Shown: positions 35,878 to 45,251, counted from the first letter of the stretch. The stretch: DNA of 64,000 nt from Achromobacter sp. Bel (GCF_012928505.1 NZ_JABBJN010000021.1:1-64000), one strand, 5' to 3'. Notes: generated by a model from the letters alone, not told the origin. Numbers and translations are program-made.

Positions 35878-36303
35878 ATGAAGATTCAACGCAAGATGAT
35901 CGGCATTCTGGCGCTGGCCGCATCGGTCGGCGTGCTGGCCGGCTGCAACAAGAGCGACGAAAAAGCGGCGCCGCCAGCCGCTTCTACGACGCCGGCACCG
36001 GCCGCCACGCCGCCGGCGTCGACACCGCCAGCCGCGACGACACCTGCACCCACCGCAACCACGCCGCCGACCGCCAGCACCTCGCCTTCCGTGCCTGCGG
36101 AGTGCGAAGCGTATCTGGCCAAGGTCAACGCCTGCATGGACAAGCTGGGCAGCAGCAACCCGGCGGCGGCCAGCATCAAGCAGCAACTGGAGTCGGCCAA
36201 GTCCCAATGGGCGGCGATTCCCGACAAGACCCAATTGGCGGCGCAGTGCAAGCAATCGTCGGACCTGTTCGCGCAATCGGCAACCCAGATGGGCTGCCCG
36301 TAA
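35878..36303 (+). CDS. small Pro/Ala/Thr-rich lipoprotein
   Basis: A 141-residue lipoprotein. The signal ends in LAGC with lipidated Cys23. A low-complexity linker of Pro, Ala and Thr covers residues 33-75. The C-terminal domain has Cys at four positions (including CEAYLAKVNACMD and the final GCP), which can form disulfides. The protein is well preceded by GAGGAC. I do not recognise a function. Confidence 0.8.
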   Translation: MKIQRKMIGILALAASVGVLAGCNKSDEKAAPPAASTTPAPAATPPASTPPAATTPAPTATTPPTASTSPSVPAECEAYLAKVNACMDKLGSSNPAAASIKQQLESAKSQWAAIPDKTQLAAQCKQSSDLFAQSATQMGCP

Positions 36304-36462
36304 CGATGTTGGTAGGGGGTTGCCGCCATGGCAGCCCGGTTTTCTCCTGTGCTTTGATGGGCGGTCACCGCATGCGGCCCGCCCTCTTTTTTTGCCCATT
36401 CGTCCTGCAGTGCGGGGCCCGAAGCACTACACTTGAGGCATCAAGAACACCGAGAGGCCGCT

Positions 36463-36714
36463 ATGAACAATCGCACCCAGTGGATGGAAGACATCCAGAA
36501 GAACATCTCCGACCTGATCGCCCGCAGCCCCGCTGCCGACGTTGAAAAGAACGTGCGCGCCATGATGGCGCAGGCATTCACCAAGATGGATCTGGTCACA
36601 CGCGAAGAGTTTGACGTCCAATCGGATCTGCTGGCGCGCACCCGCGCCCGCGTGGATCAGCTGGCTGCGCAAGTGCAGCAGCTGGAAGAGCGTCTTTCGG
36701 CGCTGGACAAGTAA
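36463..36714 (+). CDS. ubiK: ubiquinone biosynthesis accessory factor UbiK
   Basis: An 83-residue membrane-fusogenic (BMFP/YqiC) protein with a C-terminal coiled coil (residues 48-82, VDQLAAQVQQLEERLSALD) and an amphipathic N-terminal helix around NISDLIARSPAADVEKNVRAMM. It helps organise the aerobic ubiquinone-making enzymes. ATG 36463 is chosen over an earlier in-frame start. Its terminator at 36743 follows. Confidence 0.9.
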   Translation: MNNRTQWMEDIQKNISDLIARSPAADVEKNVRAMMAQAFTKMDLVTREEFDVQSDLLARTRARVDQLAAQVQQLEERLSALDK

Positions 36715-36742
36715 GCTCTCGCCTGTCTGCATCGCTGCATTG

Positions 36743-36767
36743 ACGGCCGCCAAGCGCGGCCGTTTTT
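36743..36767 (+). terminator. rho-independent terminator after ubiK
   Basis: ACGGCCGC and GCGGCCGT form an 8-bp stem around CAAGC, followed by TTTT. Confidence 0.88.
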
Positions 36768-36870
36768 CATTTGGGATCCCGGCGGGCAAGGGACGAATAC
36801 GTCCCTGCCTTGTCCACGGTGTTCTGCTGATTGCCGATACTGACGGCCTTGTTCCCTTTGGGAGAGCGTC

Positions 36871-38400
36871 TTGACGCTTGCCGTTCTTGCCAGTCGGGCG
36901 CTCAGTGGGTTGCATGCGCACGCCGTCCGGGTTGAAACGCATCTGGGGCCTGGGCTGCCCAGCTTCAATGTGGTGGGGTTGCCCGACACCGAGGTGCGCG
37001 AAAGCCGCGAGCGGGTGCGCGCCGCCATTCTCAATAGCGGCTTCGAGTTTCCGCCCGGTCGTATCACGGTGAATCTGTCGCCGGCTGATATTCCCAAGGA
37101 GTCGGGCAGGTTCGATCTGCCCATTGCGCTGGGGTTGTTGCTGGCCTCAGGCCAGTTGGCCGCGCCCACCGACGGCGGCGGCCCCGATCTGGCCGCGCCT
37201 GATCCTTCCCTGGCCGGCTTGGTGCTGGCAGGCGAGCTGTCTTTGACCGGCGCGCTAGTGCCGGTGGCGGCTCCCTTGGTGATTGCGCTGAGCGTGGCGC
37301 GCGAGGCGCCTGACGCGACGCTGATCCTGCCGGCAGGCAGCGCTGAGCAGGCGGCTTGGGTGCCGGGCCTTGGCGTGCTGTCGGCGCGAAGCCTGGCGGA
37401 CGTGGCCGCACACATCACGGGTGCGTGTCGGTTGCCGGATGCGGTGCCCAAGGCGTGGCCGGCATCGCCACCTGCGCCATGCCTGTCGGACGTGCGGGGG
37501 CAGCCCGGCGCGCGGCGGGCGCTGGAAGTGGCCGCAGCCGGTGGCCATAGCCTGTTGATGATCGGGCCGCCCGGCGCGGGCAAGAGCATGCTGGCGTCCC
37601 GCCTGCCGGGGTTGTTGCCGCCTTTGCGCCGTAACCAGGCCCTGGAAGCTGCCGCGGTGGCCGCGCTGGCAGGGATGCCCGAGGTCTTGATGGGCCATCC
37701 TCCGTTCCGATCGCCGCATCATTCGGCTACCGTCGCGGCGCTTGTCGGCGGCGGCAGCCGTCCGCGTCCGGGCGAGATCAGCCTGGCGCACCATGGGGTC
37801 CTGTTCCTGGACGAGCTCCCGGAGTTCAGCCGGCGCACGCTGGAGGCGCTACGCGAACCGCTTGAGACGGGCAGGGTGGTCATCGCCCGTGCCCTGCATG
37901 CCGCCCAGTTCCCTGCGCGCTTTCAATTGGTCGCCGCCATGAACCCGTGCCCATGCGGCTGGCGCGGGCACCCGGGGCGCGCCTGCATTTGCACGCCCGA
38001 TCAGGTGGCGCGCTATGTGGGCAAGATATCGGGGCCGTTGCTGGATCGTATCGACCTGCACGTGGCGCTGCCGCCATCCGATCCCGAGTCCATGGGTGGC
38101 CCGCCCGGCGAGGCATCCGGACCGGTTCGGGATCGGGTGATGCGTTGCCGGGACCGCCAGCAAGCCCGTCAGGGCAAACCGAACGCGGCATTGACGGGGA
38201 CAGAGCTGGACCAGTACTGCGTCATGGATAGCGAGGCGCAGGCGCTGCTGTTCCAGGCCATGCGCCGCATGGCGGGGTCCGGGCGGGCGCTGCATCGGGC
38301 GATGCGGGTGGCGCGCACGATCGCCGATCTGGATGGGGTGGAAGTGCTGGGCGCCGGGCATGTGGCGCAGGCGGTGCAGTACCGGCGCCCGGGGGTATGA
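36871..38400 (+). CDS. YifB/ComM-family AAA+ ATPase (Mg-chelatase-like)
   Basis: A 509-residue protein with an N-terminal Lon-protease-like fold (residues 1-170) and a Mg-chelatase AAA+ domain with Walker A MIGPPGAGKSM, Walker B LFLDELPEFSRR and a C-terminal ChlI-like helical part. ComM of Vibrio and Haemophilus is a branch-migration helicase needed for integration of donor DNA. The start is TTG at 36871 after GGGAGAG, with no ATG in a better position. Its neighbours ubiK and glnK suggest the Burkholderiales cluster around glnK-amtB. Confidence 0.92.
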   Translation: MTLAVLASRALSGLHAHAVRVETHLGPGLPSFNVVGLPDTEVRESRERVRAAILNSGFEFPPGRITVNLSPADIPKESGRFDLPIALGLLLASGQLAAPTDGGGPDLAAPDPSLAGLVLAGELSLTGALVPVAAPLVIALSVAREAPDATLILPAGSAEQAAWVPGLGVLSARSLADVAAHITGACRLPDAVPKAWPASPPAPCLSDVRGQPGARRALEVAAAGGHSLLMIGPPGAGKSMLASRLPGLLPPLRRNQALEAAAVAALAGMPEVLMGHPPFRSPHHSATVAALVGGGSRPRPGEISLAHHGVLFLDELPEFSRRTLEALREPLETGRVVIARALHAAQFPARFQLVAAMNPCPCGWRGHPGRACICTPDQVARYVGKISGPLLDRIDLHVALPPSDPESMGGPPGEASGPVRDRVMRCRDRQQARQGKPNAALTGTELDQYCVMDSEAQALLFQAMRRMAGSGRALHRAMRVARTIADLDGVEVLGAGHVAQAVQYRRPGV

Positions 38401-38464
38401 TGGGCGGCTGAAACGCTTGGCTGGGCGCCAGAGGCGGTCCCTTCTGCTTTTTACAGCGGCCGAC

Positions 38465-38494
38465 TCGACAAAGACCAGGAAATCACCATATAAT
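38465..38494 (+). promoter_or_regulatory. promoter in the rpmI leader
   Basis: TCGACA (38465-38470) and TATAAT (38489-38494) are 18 bp apart, close to consensus. It would start transcription near 38502, about 290 bp before rpmI, giving an unusually long leader. Confidence 0.65.
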
Positions 38495-38511
38495 CAAAGG
38501 CTTTCCCGGAT

Positions 38512-38560
38512 CTGGCGTACCTTTTTGCTAAGAGTTTGCCAAGAGTTTGCCAAGAGCTGG
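38512..38560 (+). repeat. 11-bp direct repeats in the rpmI leader
   Basis: AAGAGTTTGCC occurs twice in tandem (about 38530-38551), and a third partial copy AAGAGCTGGG follows and merges into a strong ribosome-binding sequence GGGAGG. The function is unknown. Confidence 0.75.
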
Positions 38561-38569
38561 GAGGAACCC

Positions 38570-38713
38570 GTGCCTGGCAGTGATGCCTTAGCCCGGTGGG
38601 AATCAACCCACGCAATATCCCAGCAGTACCCCAGCAATACCCCAGCAGTAACCCTGAAGTACCCCCAAGAAGTGACAACAGGTCTACAAGTTTTGCCGTT
38701 GCATCGGTGCTAG
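38570..38713 (+). CDS. candidate leader ORF upstream of rpmI (47 residues)
   Basis: GTG at 38570 follows GGGAGG with a 5-bp gap, an excellent ribosome-binding site, and runs to TAG at 38711. The middle holds an 11-bp repeat CCCAGCAGTAC (about 38616-38650, four near copies) encoding Ser-Gln-Gln-Tyr-Pro-Ser-Asn-Thr-Pro-like residues. A small hairpin with T5 overlaps the stop. I do not recognise the peptide; it may be a regulatory leader or remnant coding sequence. Confidence 0.4.
   Translation: MPGSDALARWESTHAISQQYPSNTPAVTLKYPQEVTTGLQVLPLHRC
38616..38652 (+). repeat. imperfect 11-bp tandem repeat (CCCAGCARTAC)
   Basis: TCCCAGCAGTA, CCCCAGCAATA and CCCCAGCAGTA follow each other directly. They lie in the leader before rpmI and inside the candidate leader ORF. 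Confidence 0.8.
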
Positions 38714-38727
38714 CCCTAGGGCTTTTT
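38711..38727 (+). terminator. small hairpin with T tract before rpmI
   Basis: AGCC-CTAG-GGCT followed by TTTTT overlaps the stop of the candidate leader ORF. A four-base stem is weak, so it may be only an attenuation or processing element. Confidence 0.4.
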
Positions 38728-38792
38728 GCCAGCAACGCCAAGCACCTCGCGTCATGTCAAATCAACTACGAGTTTAAGTTTAGGGAATCATC

Positions 38793-38990
38793 ATGCCCAA
38801 GATGAAAACCAAGAAAAGCGCCTCCAAGCGCTTTAAGGTTCGCGGCAGCGGCTCCATCAAGCGTGGTCAGGCGTTCAAGCGCCACATTCTGACCAAGAAG
38901 ACCACCAAGGCCAAGCGTCAACTGCGTGGCTCGGCAGCGGTTCATGAATCCAACGTGGCCTCCGTCAAGGCCATGATGCCTTTCGCTTGA
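38793..38990 (+). CDS. rpmI: 50S ribosomal protein L35
   Basis: A 65-residue basic ribosomal protein. The sequence [20 protein letters not shown] and the closing VKAMMPFA are standard for L35. It precedes rplT by 15 bp. In most bacteria it follows infC directly; here about 9 kb of other genes lie between them. Confidence 0.98.
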   Translation: MPKMKTKKSASKRFKVRGSGSIKRGQAFKRHILTKKTTKAKRQLRGSAAVHESNVASVKAMMPFA

Positions 38991-39005
38991 TAAGGGAGAT
39001 CTAAT

Positions 39006-39365
39006 ATGCCTCGCGTCAAACGCGGCGTAACTGCCCGCGCACGTCACAAAAAAGTCATTGCCGCCGCCAAGGGTTACCGTGGCCGCCGCGGTAATGTGTT
39101 CCGTATTGCCAAGCAAGCAGTCATGCGCGCTGGCCAATACGCCTACCGCGACCGTCGTAACAAGAAGCGCACGTTCCGTGCTCTGTGGATCACGCGTATC
39201 AACGCCGCCGTCCGCGAACATGGCGTCAGCTACAGCGTGTTCATCGCTGGCCTGAAGAAGGCTTCGATCGAACTCGACCGTAAGGTCCTGGCCGATCTGG
39301 CCGTGCGCGACAAGGCCGGCTTTGCCGCCATCGTGCAGCAAGCCAAGGCTGCCTTGGCTGCCTGA
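39006..39365 (+). CDS. rplT: 50S ribosomal protein L20
   Basis: A 119-residue protein needed early in 50S assembly. [16 protein letters not shown] and [16 protein letters not shown] are the 23S rRNA-binding N-terminus. In other bacteria L20 represses its own operon; whether it binds the leader before rpmI cannot be read from the sequence. A strong terminator follows. Confidence 0.98.
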   Translation: MPRVKRGVTARARHKKVIAAAKGYRGRRGNVFRIAKQAVMRAGQYAYRDRRNKKRTFRALWITRINAAVREHGVSYSVFIAGLKKASIELDRKVLADLAVRDKAGFAAIVQQAKAALAA

Positions 39366-39394
39366 TCGCGCGCTTTAACTCATCGCGCATCGCT

Positions 39395-39428
39395 GCAAAC
39401 GGGGCTGTAATAGCCCCGTTTGCGTTTT
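39395..39428 (+). terminator. terminator between rplT and pheS
   Basis: GCAAACGGGGC and GCCCCGTTTGC form an 11-bp perfect stem around TGTAATA, followed by G and TTTT. It ends only 14 bp before the pheS ATG, so pheST either has its own promoter downstream of rplT or escapes by read-through. Confidence 0.93.
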
Positions 39429-39442
39429 GAAGGCTGGATTTC

Positions 39443-40465
39443 ATGACTCTATTGGTTGACGACCTGGTCTCCCAGGCGCAAGAACGGTTCGCCGCGGCTA
39501 CGGATGCCGCCGCGCTTGAGAACGCAAAGGCTCGATTCCTGGGTAAGGAAGGCGCACTGACAGTGCTGCTGAAAGGCCTTGGCAAACTCGATCCCGAGCA
39601 GAAGCGCGAAATGGGCGCCCGGATCAATCAGGCCAAGCAACAAGTCGAAGAGCTTCTGACTGCTCGCCGCGCCGCGTTGGCGCAGGCGGAATTGGATGCC
39701 CGGCTGGCCTCTGAAACCATTGACGTCACGTTGCCTGGACGCGGTCGCGCGCCGGGCGGCATCCATCCGGTGATCCGGACCTGGGAACGCGTGGAAGCCA
39801 TCTTCCGTTCCATAGGCTTCGATGTGGCCGATGGCCCCGAAGTGGAAAACGATTGGACCAATTTCACCGCGTTGAACAACCCGCTGGACCATCCGGCGCG
39901 TTCGATGCAGGACACGTTCTACGTCGACATGAACGACGCCGACGGCCTGCCGCTGCTGCTGCGCACGCACACCAGCCCCATGCAGGTGCGCTATGCCCGC
40001 ATGCACAAGCCGCCCATCAAGGTCATCGCGCCGGGGCGCACCTACCGCGTCGACAGCGACGCCACGCACTCGCCCATGTTCCATCAGGTGGAAGGGCTGT
40101 GGATCGCCGAGGACATCTCGTTTGCCGATCTGAAAGGCGTGTACACCGATTTCCTGCGTTGCTTCTTTGAAAGCGACGATCTCGTCGTGCGCTTCCGTCC
40201 GTCGTTCTTCCCGTTCACGGAACCGTCCGCCGAAATCGACATGATGTTCACCTCGGGTCCCAACCGCGGCCGCTGGCTGGAGATTTCCGGCTCGGGCCAG
40301 GTGCACCCCGAAGTGGTGCGCAATTTCGGTCTTGATCCCGAGCGCTACATCGGCTTTGCCTTTGGTTCCGGACTTGAGCGCCTGACGATGTTGCGCTATG
40401 GCGTGAACGATCTGCGCCAGTTCTACGAAGGCGATTTGCGCTTCTTGCGCCAGTTCAACGAATAA
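39443..40465 (+). CDS. pheS: phenylalanyl-tRNA synthetase alpha subunit
   Basis: The catalytic subunit of the (alpha-beta)2 enzyme. The 340-residue protein has a coiled-coil N-terminal arm (residues 1-90), then motif 1 region [21 protein letters not shown], motif 2 [20 protein letters not shown] and motif 3 [17 protein letters not shown]. It is 13 bp upstream of pheT. Confidence 0.98.
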   Translation: MTLLVDDLVSQAQERFAAATDAAALENAKARFLGKEGALTVLLKGLGKLDPEQKREMGARINQAKQQVEELLTARRAALAQAELDARLASETIDVTLPGRGRAPGGIHPVIRTWERVEAIFRSIGFDVADGPEVENDWTNFTALNNPLDHPARSMQDTFYVDMNDADGLPLLLRTHTSPMQVRYARMHKPPIKVIAPGRTYRVDSDATHSPMFHQVEGLWIAEDISFADLKGVYTDFLRCFFESDDLVVRFRPSFFPFTEPSAEIDMMFTSGPNRGRWLEISGSGQVHPEVVRNFGLDPERYIGFAFGSGLERLTMLRYGVNDLRQFYEGDLRFLRQFNE

Positions 40466-40478
40466 CAGACGGCTGATC

Positions 40479-42896
40479 ATGCAATTTCCCGAATCCTGGC
40501 TGCGTACGCTGGTCAACCCTCCGATCGCAACCGATGAACTCGCGCACCGGCTCACCATGGCCGGCCTGGAAGTCGAAGACACCGTGCCCGCCGCACCTGC
40601 TTTCACGGGCGTGGTCGTGGGCCATATCGTCGACATCGCGCCGCACCCCGACGCCGACAAGCTGCGCGTCTGCCAAGTGGACGATGGTTCAGGCGAGCGC
40701 CTGCAAATCGTGTGCGGCGCGCCGAACGCGGCCGCCGGCCTGAAAGTGCCGCTGGCCCGCGTGGGCGCGGAACTGCCCGGTGGCATGAAAATCGGCGTAG
40801 CCAAGATGCGCGGCGTGCAGTCGTCGGGCATGCTGTGCTCGGCCCGCGAGCTCGGCCTGTCGCAAGACCACGCCGGCCTGCTGGAACTGCCTGCCGACAT
40901 GGTGCCTGGTCAGTCCATCCGCGACGCGCTGGACCTGGACGACACGCTCTTCACGCTCAAGCTCACGCCCAACCGCGCCGACTGCCTGTCGATCCTGGGT
41001 GTCGCGCGCGAAGTGGCTGCCCTGACGGGTGCGCCGCTGTCGGTGCCGACCGCCGTCGCCGTGCCCGTCACGCTGGACGAGCGCCTGCCCGTCAAGATCG
41101 AAGCCCCTGACCTGTGCGGCCGTTTCGGCGGTCGCGTGATCCGCGGCGTGAACGCCCGCGCTGCGACGCCCGGCTGGATGAAGGCGCGCCTTGAGCGCGC
41201 CGGCCAGCGTTCGCTGTCCGCGCTGGTGGACATCTCCAACTACGTCATGCTGGAACTGGGCCGTCCGTCGCACGTGTTCGATCTGGACAAGATCGGCGGC
41301 GACATCAGCGTGCGCTGGGCCCATGAAGGCGAAACGCTGGAACTGCTGAACGGCCAGACCATCACGCTCGACCCGAAGGTGGGCGTGGTAGTGGCGGGCG
41401 ACCAGGTGGAAAGCCTGGCCGGCATCATGGGCGGCGAAGCCACGTCCGTGACGCTGGATACGCAGAACATCTACCTGGAAGCCGCGTTCTGGTGGCCGCA
41501 AGCCATTGCCGGCCGCGCGCGCCGCTACAAGTTCAGTTCGGAAGCCAGCCATCGTTTCGAACGTGGCGTGGACTACGCCAGCATTCCCGAACACCTTGAA
41601 TTCATCACGCGCCTGATCGTCGATATCTGCGGCGGGCAAGTCGGCCCCATCGACGACCAGATCGTCAACCTGCCGGCCCGTCCGCCGGTGCGCATGCGCT
41701 TGGCGCGCTGCCATCGTGTGCTGGGCGTGCCCGTCACGCAGGAGCAGGTTGCGAAGATCTTCGGCAGCCTGGGCCTTGCGTTCACGGTCGAAGGCGATGA
41801 CTTCATCGTCAGCCCGCCGTCGTACCGTTTCGATCTTCAGATCGAAGAAGACCTGATCGAGGAAGTGGCCCGCATCTACGGTTTCGAGAGCATTCCCGAT
41901 GTGCCGCCGATGGCGCGCGCCAAGATGTTCTCGCAGCCGGAAGTGCATCGCGGCGCGCATGCGCTGCGCCGCCTGACCGCTGCGCAGGACTACCAGGAAG
42001 TCGTGAACTACAGCTTCGTCGAAGCGGATTGGGAACGCGACTACGCGGGCAATGAAACGCCGGTTCGACTGGTCAATCCGATTGCCAGCCATCTGTCGGT
42101 CATGCGTTCCAGCTTGATCGGCGGGCTTGTTGCCAACATTCGCCACAACGCCAACCGCAAGCAGTCGCGCGTGCGCCTGTTTGAATTGGGCCGCGTGTTC
42201 ATGCGCGACGCATCCGTAGAGGACGGTCCGCTGGAAGTGGCGGGCGTGAACCAGCCGATGCGCCTGTCCGGCGCGGCCTGGGGGCCGGCCGTGGAAGAAC
42301 AGTGGGGCGTCGCGACGCGCCAGGTGGACTTCTATGACGTGAAGATGGATGTCGAAGCGCTGTTCGGCGCCCGCGGCCGCCGCCTGCGCTTCGAACCCGC
42401 TGCACATCCGGCGCTGCATCCGGGCCGTAGCGCCCGCATCGAACTGGACGGCCGCGCGATTGGCTGGATCGGTGAACTGCACCCGCGTTGGGCGCAGCAA
42501 GCCGACCTGGCGCATGCGCCCGTCGTGTTCGAATTGAACGTGGATGCCCTGTCCGAAGGCGAGTTGCCGCAGGTGCGCGAACTGTCGCGCCAACCCGTGG
42601 TGGTGCGCGACCTGGCGTTGTGGGTCGATGCTCCCGTATCCACGCAATCGATGCTGGACACTGTGGCCGCGGCCGTCAAGGCGGATGCGCAATTGGCCGT
42701 GGTGCAGGATGTCCGCGTGTTCGATGTGTGGCGCGAAAAGGCCCATGGCAGCGAACCCGTCACCGAGAAAAGCCTTGCTTTCCGTTTCTGGCTACAGGAC
42801 ACTGAAGTCACTCTGGACGAAGCCCGTGTGGCGGATTGCCTGTCCCGCATCAAGGATGCATTGGTCAGTGCCCACGGCGCGCGCCAGCGTGCTTGA
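40479..42896 (+). CDS. pheT: phenylalanyl-tRNA synthetase beta subunit
   Basis: The 805-residue large subunit. Domains in order: a tRNA-binding EMAP-II-like domain (residues 40-150, [24 protein letters not shown]), the B5 domain, the editing B3/B4 region (about residues 200-400), and the C-terminal FDX-ACB anticodon-binding domain ([20 protein letters not shown]). It edits Tyr mischarging. It is followed by ihfA after 3 bp, so the operon continues. Confidence 0.98.
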   Translation: MQFPESWLRTLVNPPIATDELAHRLTMAGLEVEDTVPAAPAFTGVVVGHIVDIAPHPDADKLRVCQVDDGSGERLQIVCGAPNAAAGLKVPLARVGAELPGGMKIGVAKMRGVQSSGMLCSARELGLSQDHAGLLELPADMVPGQSIRDALDLDDTLFTLKLTPNRADCLSILGVAREVAALTGAPLSVPTAVAVPVTLDERLPVKIEAPDLCGRFGGRVIRGVNARAATPGWMKARLERAGQRSLSALVDISNYVMLELGRPSHVFDLDKIGGDISVRWAHEGETLELLNGQTITLDPKVGVVVAGDQVESLAGIMGGEATSVTLDTQNIYLEAAFWWPQAIAGRARRYKFSSEASHRFERGVDYASIPEHLEFITRLIVDICGGQVGPIDDQIVNLPARPPVRMRLARCHRVLGVPVTQEQVAKIFGSLGLAFTVEGDDFIVSPPSYRFDLQIEEDLIEEVARIYGFESIPDVPPMARAKMFSQPEVHRGAHALRRLTAAQDYQEVVNYSFVEADWERDYAGNETPVRLVNPIASHLSVMRSSLIGGLVANIRHNANRKQSRVRLFELGRVFMRDASVEDGPLEVAGVNQPMRLSGAAWGPAVEEQWGVATRQVDFYDVKMDVEALFGARGRRLRFEPAAHPALHPGRSARIELDGRAIGWIGELHPRWAQQADLAHAPVVFELNVDALSEGELPQVRELSRQPVVVRDLALWVDAPVSTQSMLDTVAAAVKADAQLAVVQDVRVFDVWREKAHGSEPVTEKSLAFRFWLQDTEVTLDEARVADCLSRIKDALVSAHGARQRA

Positions 42897-42899
42897 ACC

Positions 42900-43241
42900 A
42901 TGGGGAACAGTATGCTTGCTGCCGAGCCGCGCACTCTGACCAAGGCTGAGCTGGCCGAACTGCTCTTCGAGCGGGTCGGCCTGAACAAGCGCGAAGCCAA
43001 GGACATCGTCGATACGTTCTTCGAAGAAATCCGCGATGCCCTGGCGCGCGGAGATTCGGTCAAGCTTTCGGGCTTTGGCAACTTCCAGGTGCGCGACAAG
43101 CCGCCGCGCCCTGGCCGCAATCCCAAGACCGGCGAGACCATTCCCATCGCCGCACGCCGCGTGGTCACGTTCCACGCGAGTCAGAAACTCAAGAGCGTGG
43201 TGGAGCAGGCGACCCCTGCTGCACCCGACGCCGCGGAGTGA
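42900..43241 (+). CDS. ihfA: integration host factor alpha subunit
   Basis: A DNA-bending nucleoid protein that pairs with IhfB. The 113-residue sequence has [32 protein letters not shown] and the DNA-contacting arm [20 protein letters not shown]. The start is either 42900 or ATG 42912. It overlaps nothing but follows pheT by 3 bp, the common pheST-ihfA linkage. Confidence 0.97.
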   Translation: MGNSMLAAEPRTLTKAELAELLFERVGLNKREAKDIVDTFFEEIRDALARGDSVKLSGFGNFQVRDKPPRPGRNPKTGETIPIAARRVVTFHASQKLKSVVEQATPAAPDAAE

Positions 43242-43299
43242 TACGCTTTGTCGGTAATTGTTATCGGCTTCCTGCGCCCGCGCGGCATAAAATTCGCTT

Positions 43300-43746
43300 A
43301 TGACACGTACTGAACCCACCGTTACCTTACCGCCCATTCCCGCCAAGCGTTACTTCACCATCGGTGAAGTCAGCGAGCTGTGCGGCGTCAAGCCCCACGT
43401 CTTGCGGTACTGGGAACAGGAATTCACGCAGCTCAAGCCTGTGAAGCGTCGCGGCAACCGCCGCTACTACCAGCATCACGAAGTGTTGCTGATCCGGCGC
43501 ATCCGTTCCTTGCTGTATGAACAAGGCTTTACTATCAGCGGCGCACGCAATCGCCTGGGCGACGCGCGCGACATGCCGCATGATCAAGATGCCGCCGTGC
43601 GTTTGTCGGGCGCCGAAATGCAGGCCTTGCGCAACGAGCTCGGCAACGTCTCGACGATGTTGGCCGATGCGTTGGGCTTGCCTGCAAACGCGGCGGCTGG
43701 CGTGCCGGCCAGCGCCAGCGCAAGCACCGTCGGCACTGCCGCGTAG
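43300..43746 (+). CDS. MerR-family transcriptional regulator
   Basis: A 148-residue regulator with one N-terminal MerR helix-turn-helix (YFTIGEVSELCGVKPHVLRYWEQEF, residues 15-40) and HHEVLLIRRIRSLLYEQGFTISGAR. The C-terminal tail is Ala- and Ser-rich without obvious metal-binding cysteines, so it is probably not a classic metal sensor. It is the standard gene after ihfA in Burkholderiales; effector unknown. Confidence 0.93.
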   Translation: MTRTEPTVTLPPIPAKRYFTIGEVSELCGVKPHVLRYWEQEFTQLKPVKRRGNRRYYQHHEVLLIRRIRSLLYEQGFTISGARNRLGDARDMPHDQDAAVRLSGAEMQALRNELGNVSTMLADALGLPANAAAGVPASASASTVGTAA

Positions 43747-43937
43747 GCAGCGAAAGCACAGTCGTCCGCGATCGTTTGATCGAATGCAGTACGGCATCGC
43801 GCGTCGCTATTGAAGCGATGCGCAATGCAAGCAAGCAGTACGTTGCGCCTTGTGTGGCGCCTTGCACGCAGTGAGTGCAGGCGACGAACATGAGGCGCAA
43901 ATTTTTTGAGTATTCAGCACTTTTTTTGCACCAATGC

Positions 43938-43966
43938 GTGCAAACTTATTTTTGTTCTGCTATACT
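43938..43966 (+). promoter_or_regulatory. promoter of tRNA-Pro
   Basis: TATACT (43961-43966) is 11 bp before the tRNA; 17 bp upstream is the weak -35 GTGCAA. The AT-rich patch (about 43910-43975) supports a promoter. Confidence 0.6.
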
Positions 43967-43974
43967 CTTTTTCT

Positions 43975-44053
<79 letters not shown>

Positions 44054-44061
44054 GAAGTTCC

Positions 44062-44093
44062 AAGGCCGTTAGTGAGAAATCACTAACGGCCTT
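44062..44093 (+). terminator. terminator after tRNA-Pro
   Basis: AAGGCCGTTAGTGA and TCACTAACGGCCTT form a perfect 14-bp stem with a GAAA loop, 9 bp after the tRNA, and run into TTT. Confidence 0.92.
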
Positions 44094-44328
44094 TCTCATT
44101 TGTCTTTCGTATTTTTGTCTTCTGCATTTTTGCCTTTCCCATTTTTATCTGGCACCTTGCACCTTGCGGCGCGGATGGCTTGGCACTTCAACGAGTGTAT
44201 GTCGCAGAGCGTCCGGCGAGCCCGACACCGGCTCAGATGTGTTATTGCGAAACAGTGATATCTTTGTGTAGAAGAATCATCGATAGTGGTCCCGGGAATA
44301 TTTTTTCCCTGTACCTCTAGGACTTACA
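44094..44328 (+). other. 5' region of the cold-shock gene
   Basis: About 235 bp with no coding sequence, rich in T before 44140. It may contain the long structured 5' UTR typical of csp genes. No convincing -35/-10 pair was found. Confidence 0.5.
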
Positions 44329-44538
44329 TTGAAGATTGAAACTGGTATCGTGAAGTGGTTCAACAACGACAAGGGCTACGGCTTTATTTCGCCGGAACTG
44401 GGTGGTAAAGACCTCTTCGCGCATTACTCTGAAATTCAGGGTGACGGGCACAAATCGCTTGAAGAGAACCAGCGCGTGTCGTTCGTCGCCGGCCAAGGAC
44501 AGAAAGGTCCTCAGGCGACCATGATCAAATTGATTTAA
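44329..44538 (+). CDS. cold-shock-domain protein, TTG start
   Basis: A 69-residue nucleic-acid chaperone of the CspA family. RNP1 is KGYGFIS and RNP2 is DLFAHYSEI, and the chain begins [15 protein letters not shown]. It starts with TTG at 44329, after AGGA, since the family N-terminus begins exactly here and no ATG is available upstream in frame. It has its own terminator at 44585. Confidence 0.95.
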   Translation: MKIETGIVKWFNNDKGYGFISPELGGKDLFAHYSEIQGDGHKSLEENQRVSFVAGQGQKGPQATMIKLI

Positions 44539-44584
44539 TCGCTGAGCTGCTTGCCGTAACGCGCAGCAGCTTGGTGGCAGGTGT

Positions 44585-44622
44585 AAGGCCGGACCCTTTG
44601 AAACATCGGGTCCGGCCTTTTC
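44585..44622 (+). terminator. terminator after the cold-shock gene
   Basis: AAGGCCGGACCC and GGGTCCGGCCTT form a 12-bp stem with an 11-nt loop, followed by TTTT. Confidence 0.93.
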
Positions 44623-44738
44623 GTTTTTTGGGCAGAACCGCAGGTGAGCAGGCCCTGCACTGAGCGGGCTCGAAGGTCGCGGGCTGCGCAGTTCGATTTG
44701 GCGCATCAGCCACGTCGGCACCCGGCGCGCTTTTCACG

Positions 44739-45251
44739 TCAGTCGAAAACATCGAAGAGCACATCGGCGACGATAGCGGTGGCCACCGCGACGAGAATGA
44801 GATCCGAGCCGGCGACTCTCCATTCATAGCCCGGATAGACCGGCAGGCGGGCCAACATCGGGCCTGGGACCATCTTTTTCGCGATACCAGGGGGCAGGGG
44901 CTTGCCGCGAGCGAGGTTTTTGCGGATTCCCGGCGGCAGCGAGCCATAGCCGGACAAGCCATATTCCTCGGCGTAGCCTCGGGCGGTGGTGATTGTGATG
45001 CCGGCGTGGCGAAGCGTGACGTTCACGTCGCCGGAATCGCCGCCGCCTTTGGACGATCCGCCATTGCCGTTATTGCCCTTGTTCGAGCTGTTGCCTTTGC
45101 CCGAGCCTTTACCGTTGCCGGCGTTTCCCTGGCCTTGGCCCGCGTTGTCCGGCTTGCCTTTTCCCTCGGGCGGAGCGGCCAGGGCGGTGCCGCCCAAGAA
45201 CAGACAGCAGATGGCCGCAGTGACGATTCGCTTGGCAGTTGGGGTGGTCAT
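44739..45251 (-). CDS. CigR/RcnB-like exported protein
   Basis: A 170-residue protein with a Sec signal (cut after ALA at about residue 25), a Gly/Asn/Lys/Ser-rich low-complexity region (residues 26-75), the segment YGLSGYGSLPPGIRKNLARGKPLPPGIAKKMVPG and a C-terminal hydrophobic segment LILVAVATAIVADVLFDVF. The PPGIAKK part resembles the anti-virulence regulator CigR and RcnB families. Salmonella CigR is a secreted effector, but most homologues have unknown roles. No pathogenicity genes are adjacent. Confidence 0.75.
   Translation of the reverse strand: MTTPTAKRIVTAAICCLFLGGTALAAPPEGKGKPDNAGQGQGNAGNGKGSGKGNSSNKGNNGNGGSSKGGGDSGDVNVTLRHAGITITTARGYAEEYGLSGYGSLPPGIRKNLARGKPLPPGIAKKMVPGPMLARLPVYPGYEWRVAGSDLILVAVATAIVADVLFDVFD

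Noticed and set aside
38451-38741. Minus-strand frame over the rpmI leader
   Set aside because: Its start and composition look accidental; promoter and repeats on the plus strand explain the interval better.
40689-42746. Long minus-strand frame over pheT
   Set aside because: Antisense shadow of pheT with His/Arg/Ala-rich composition.
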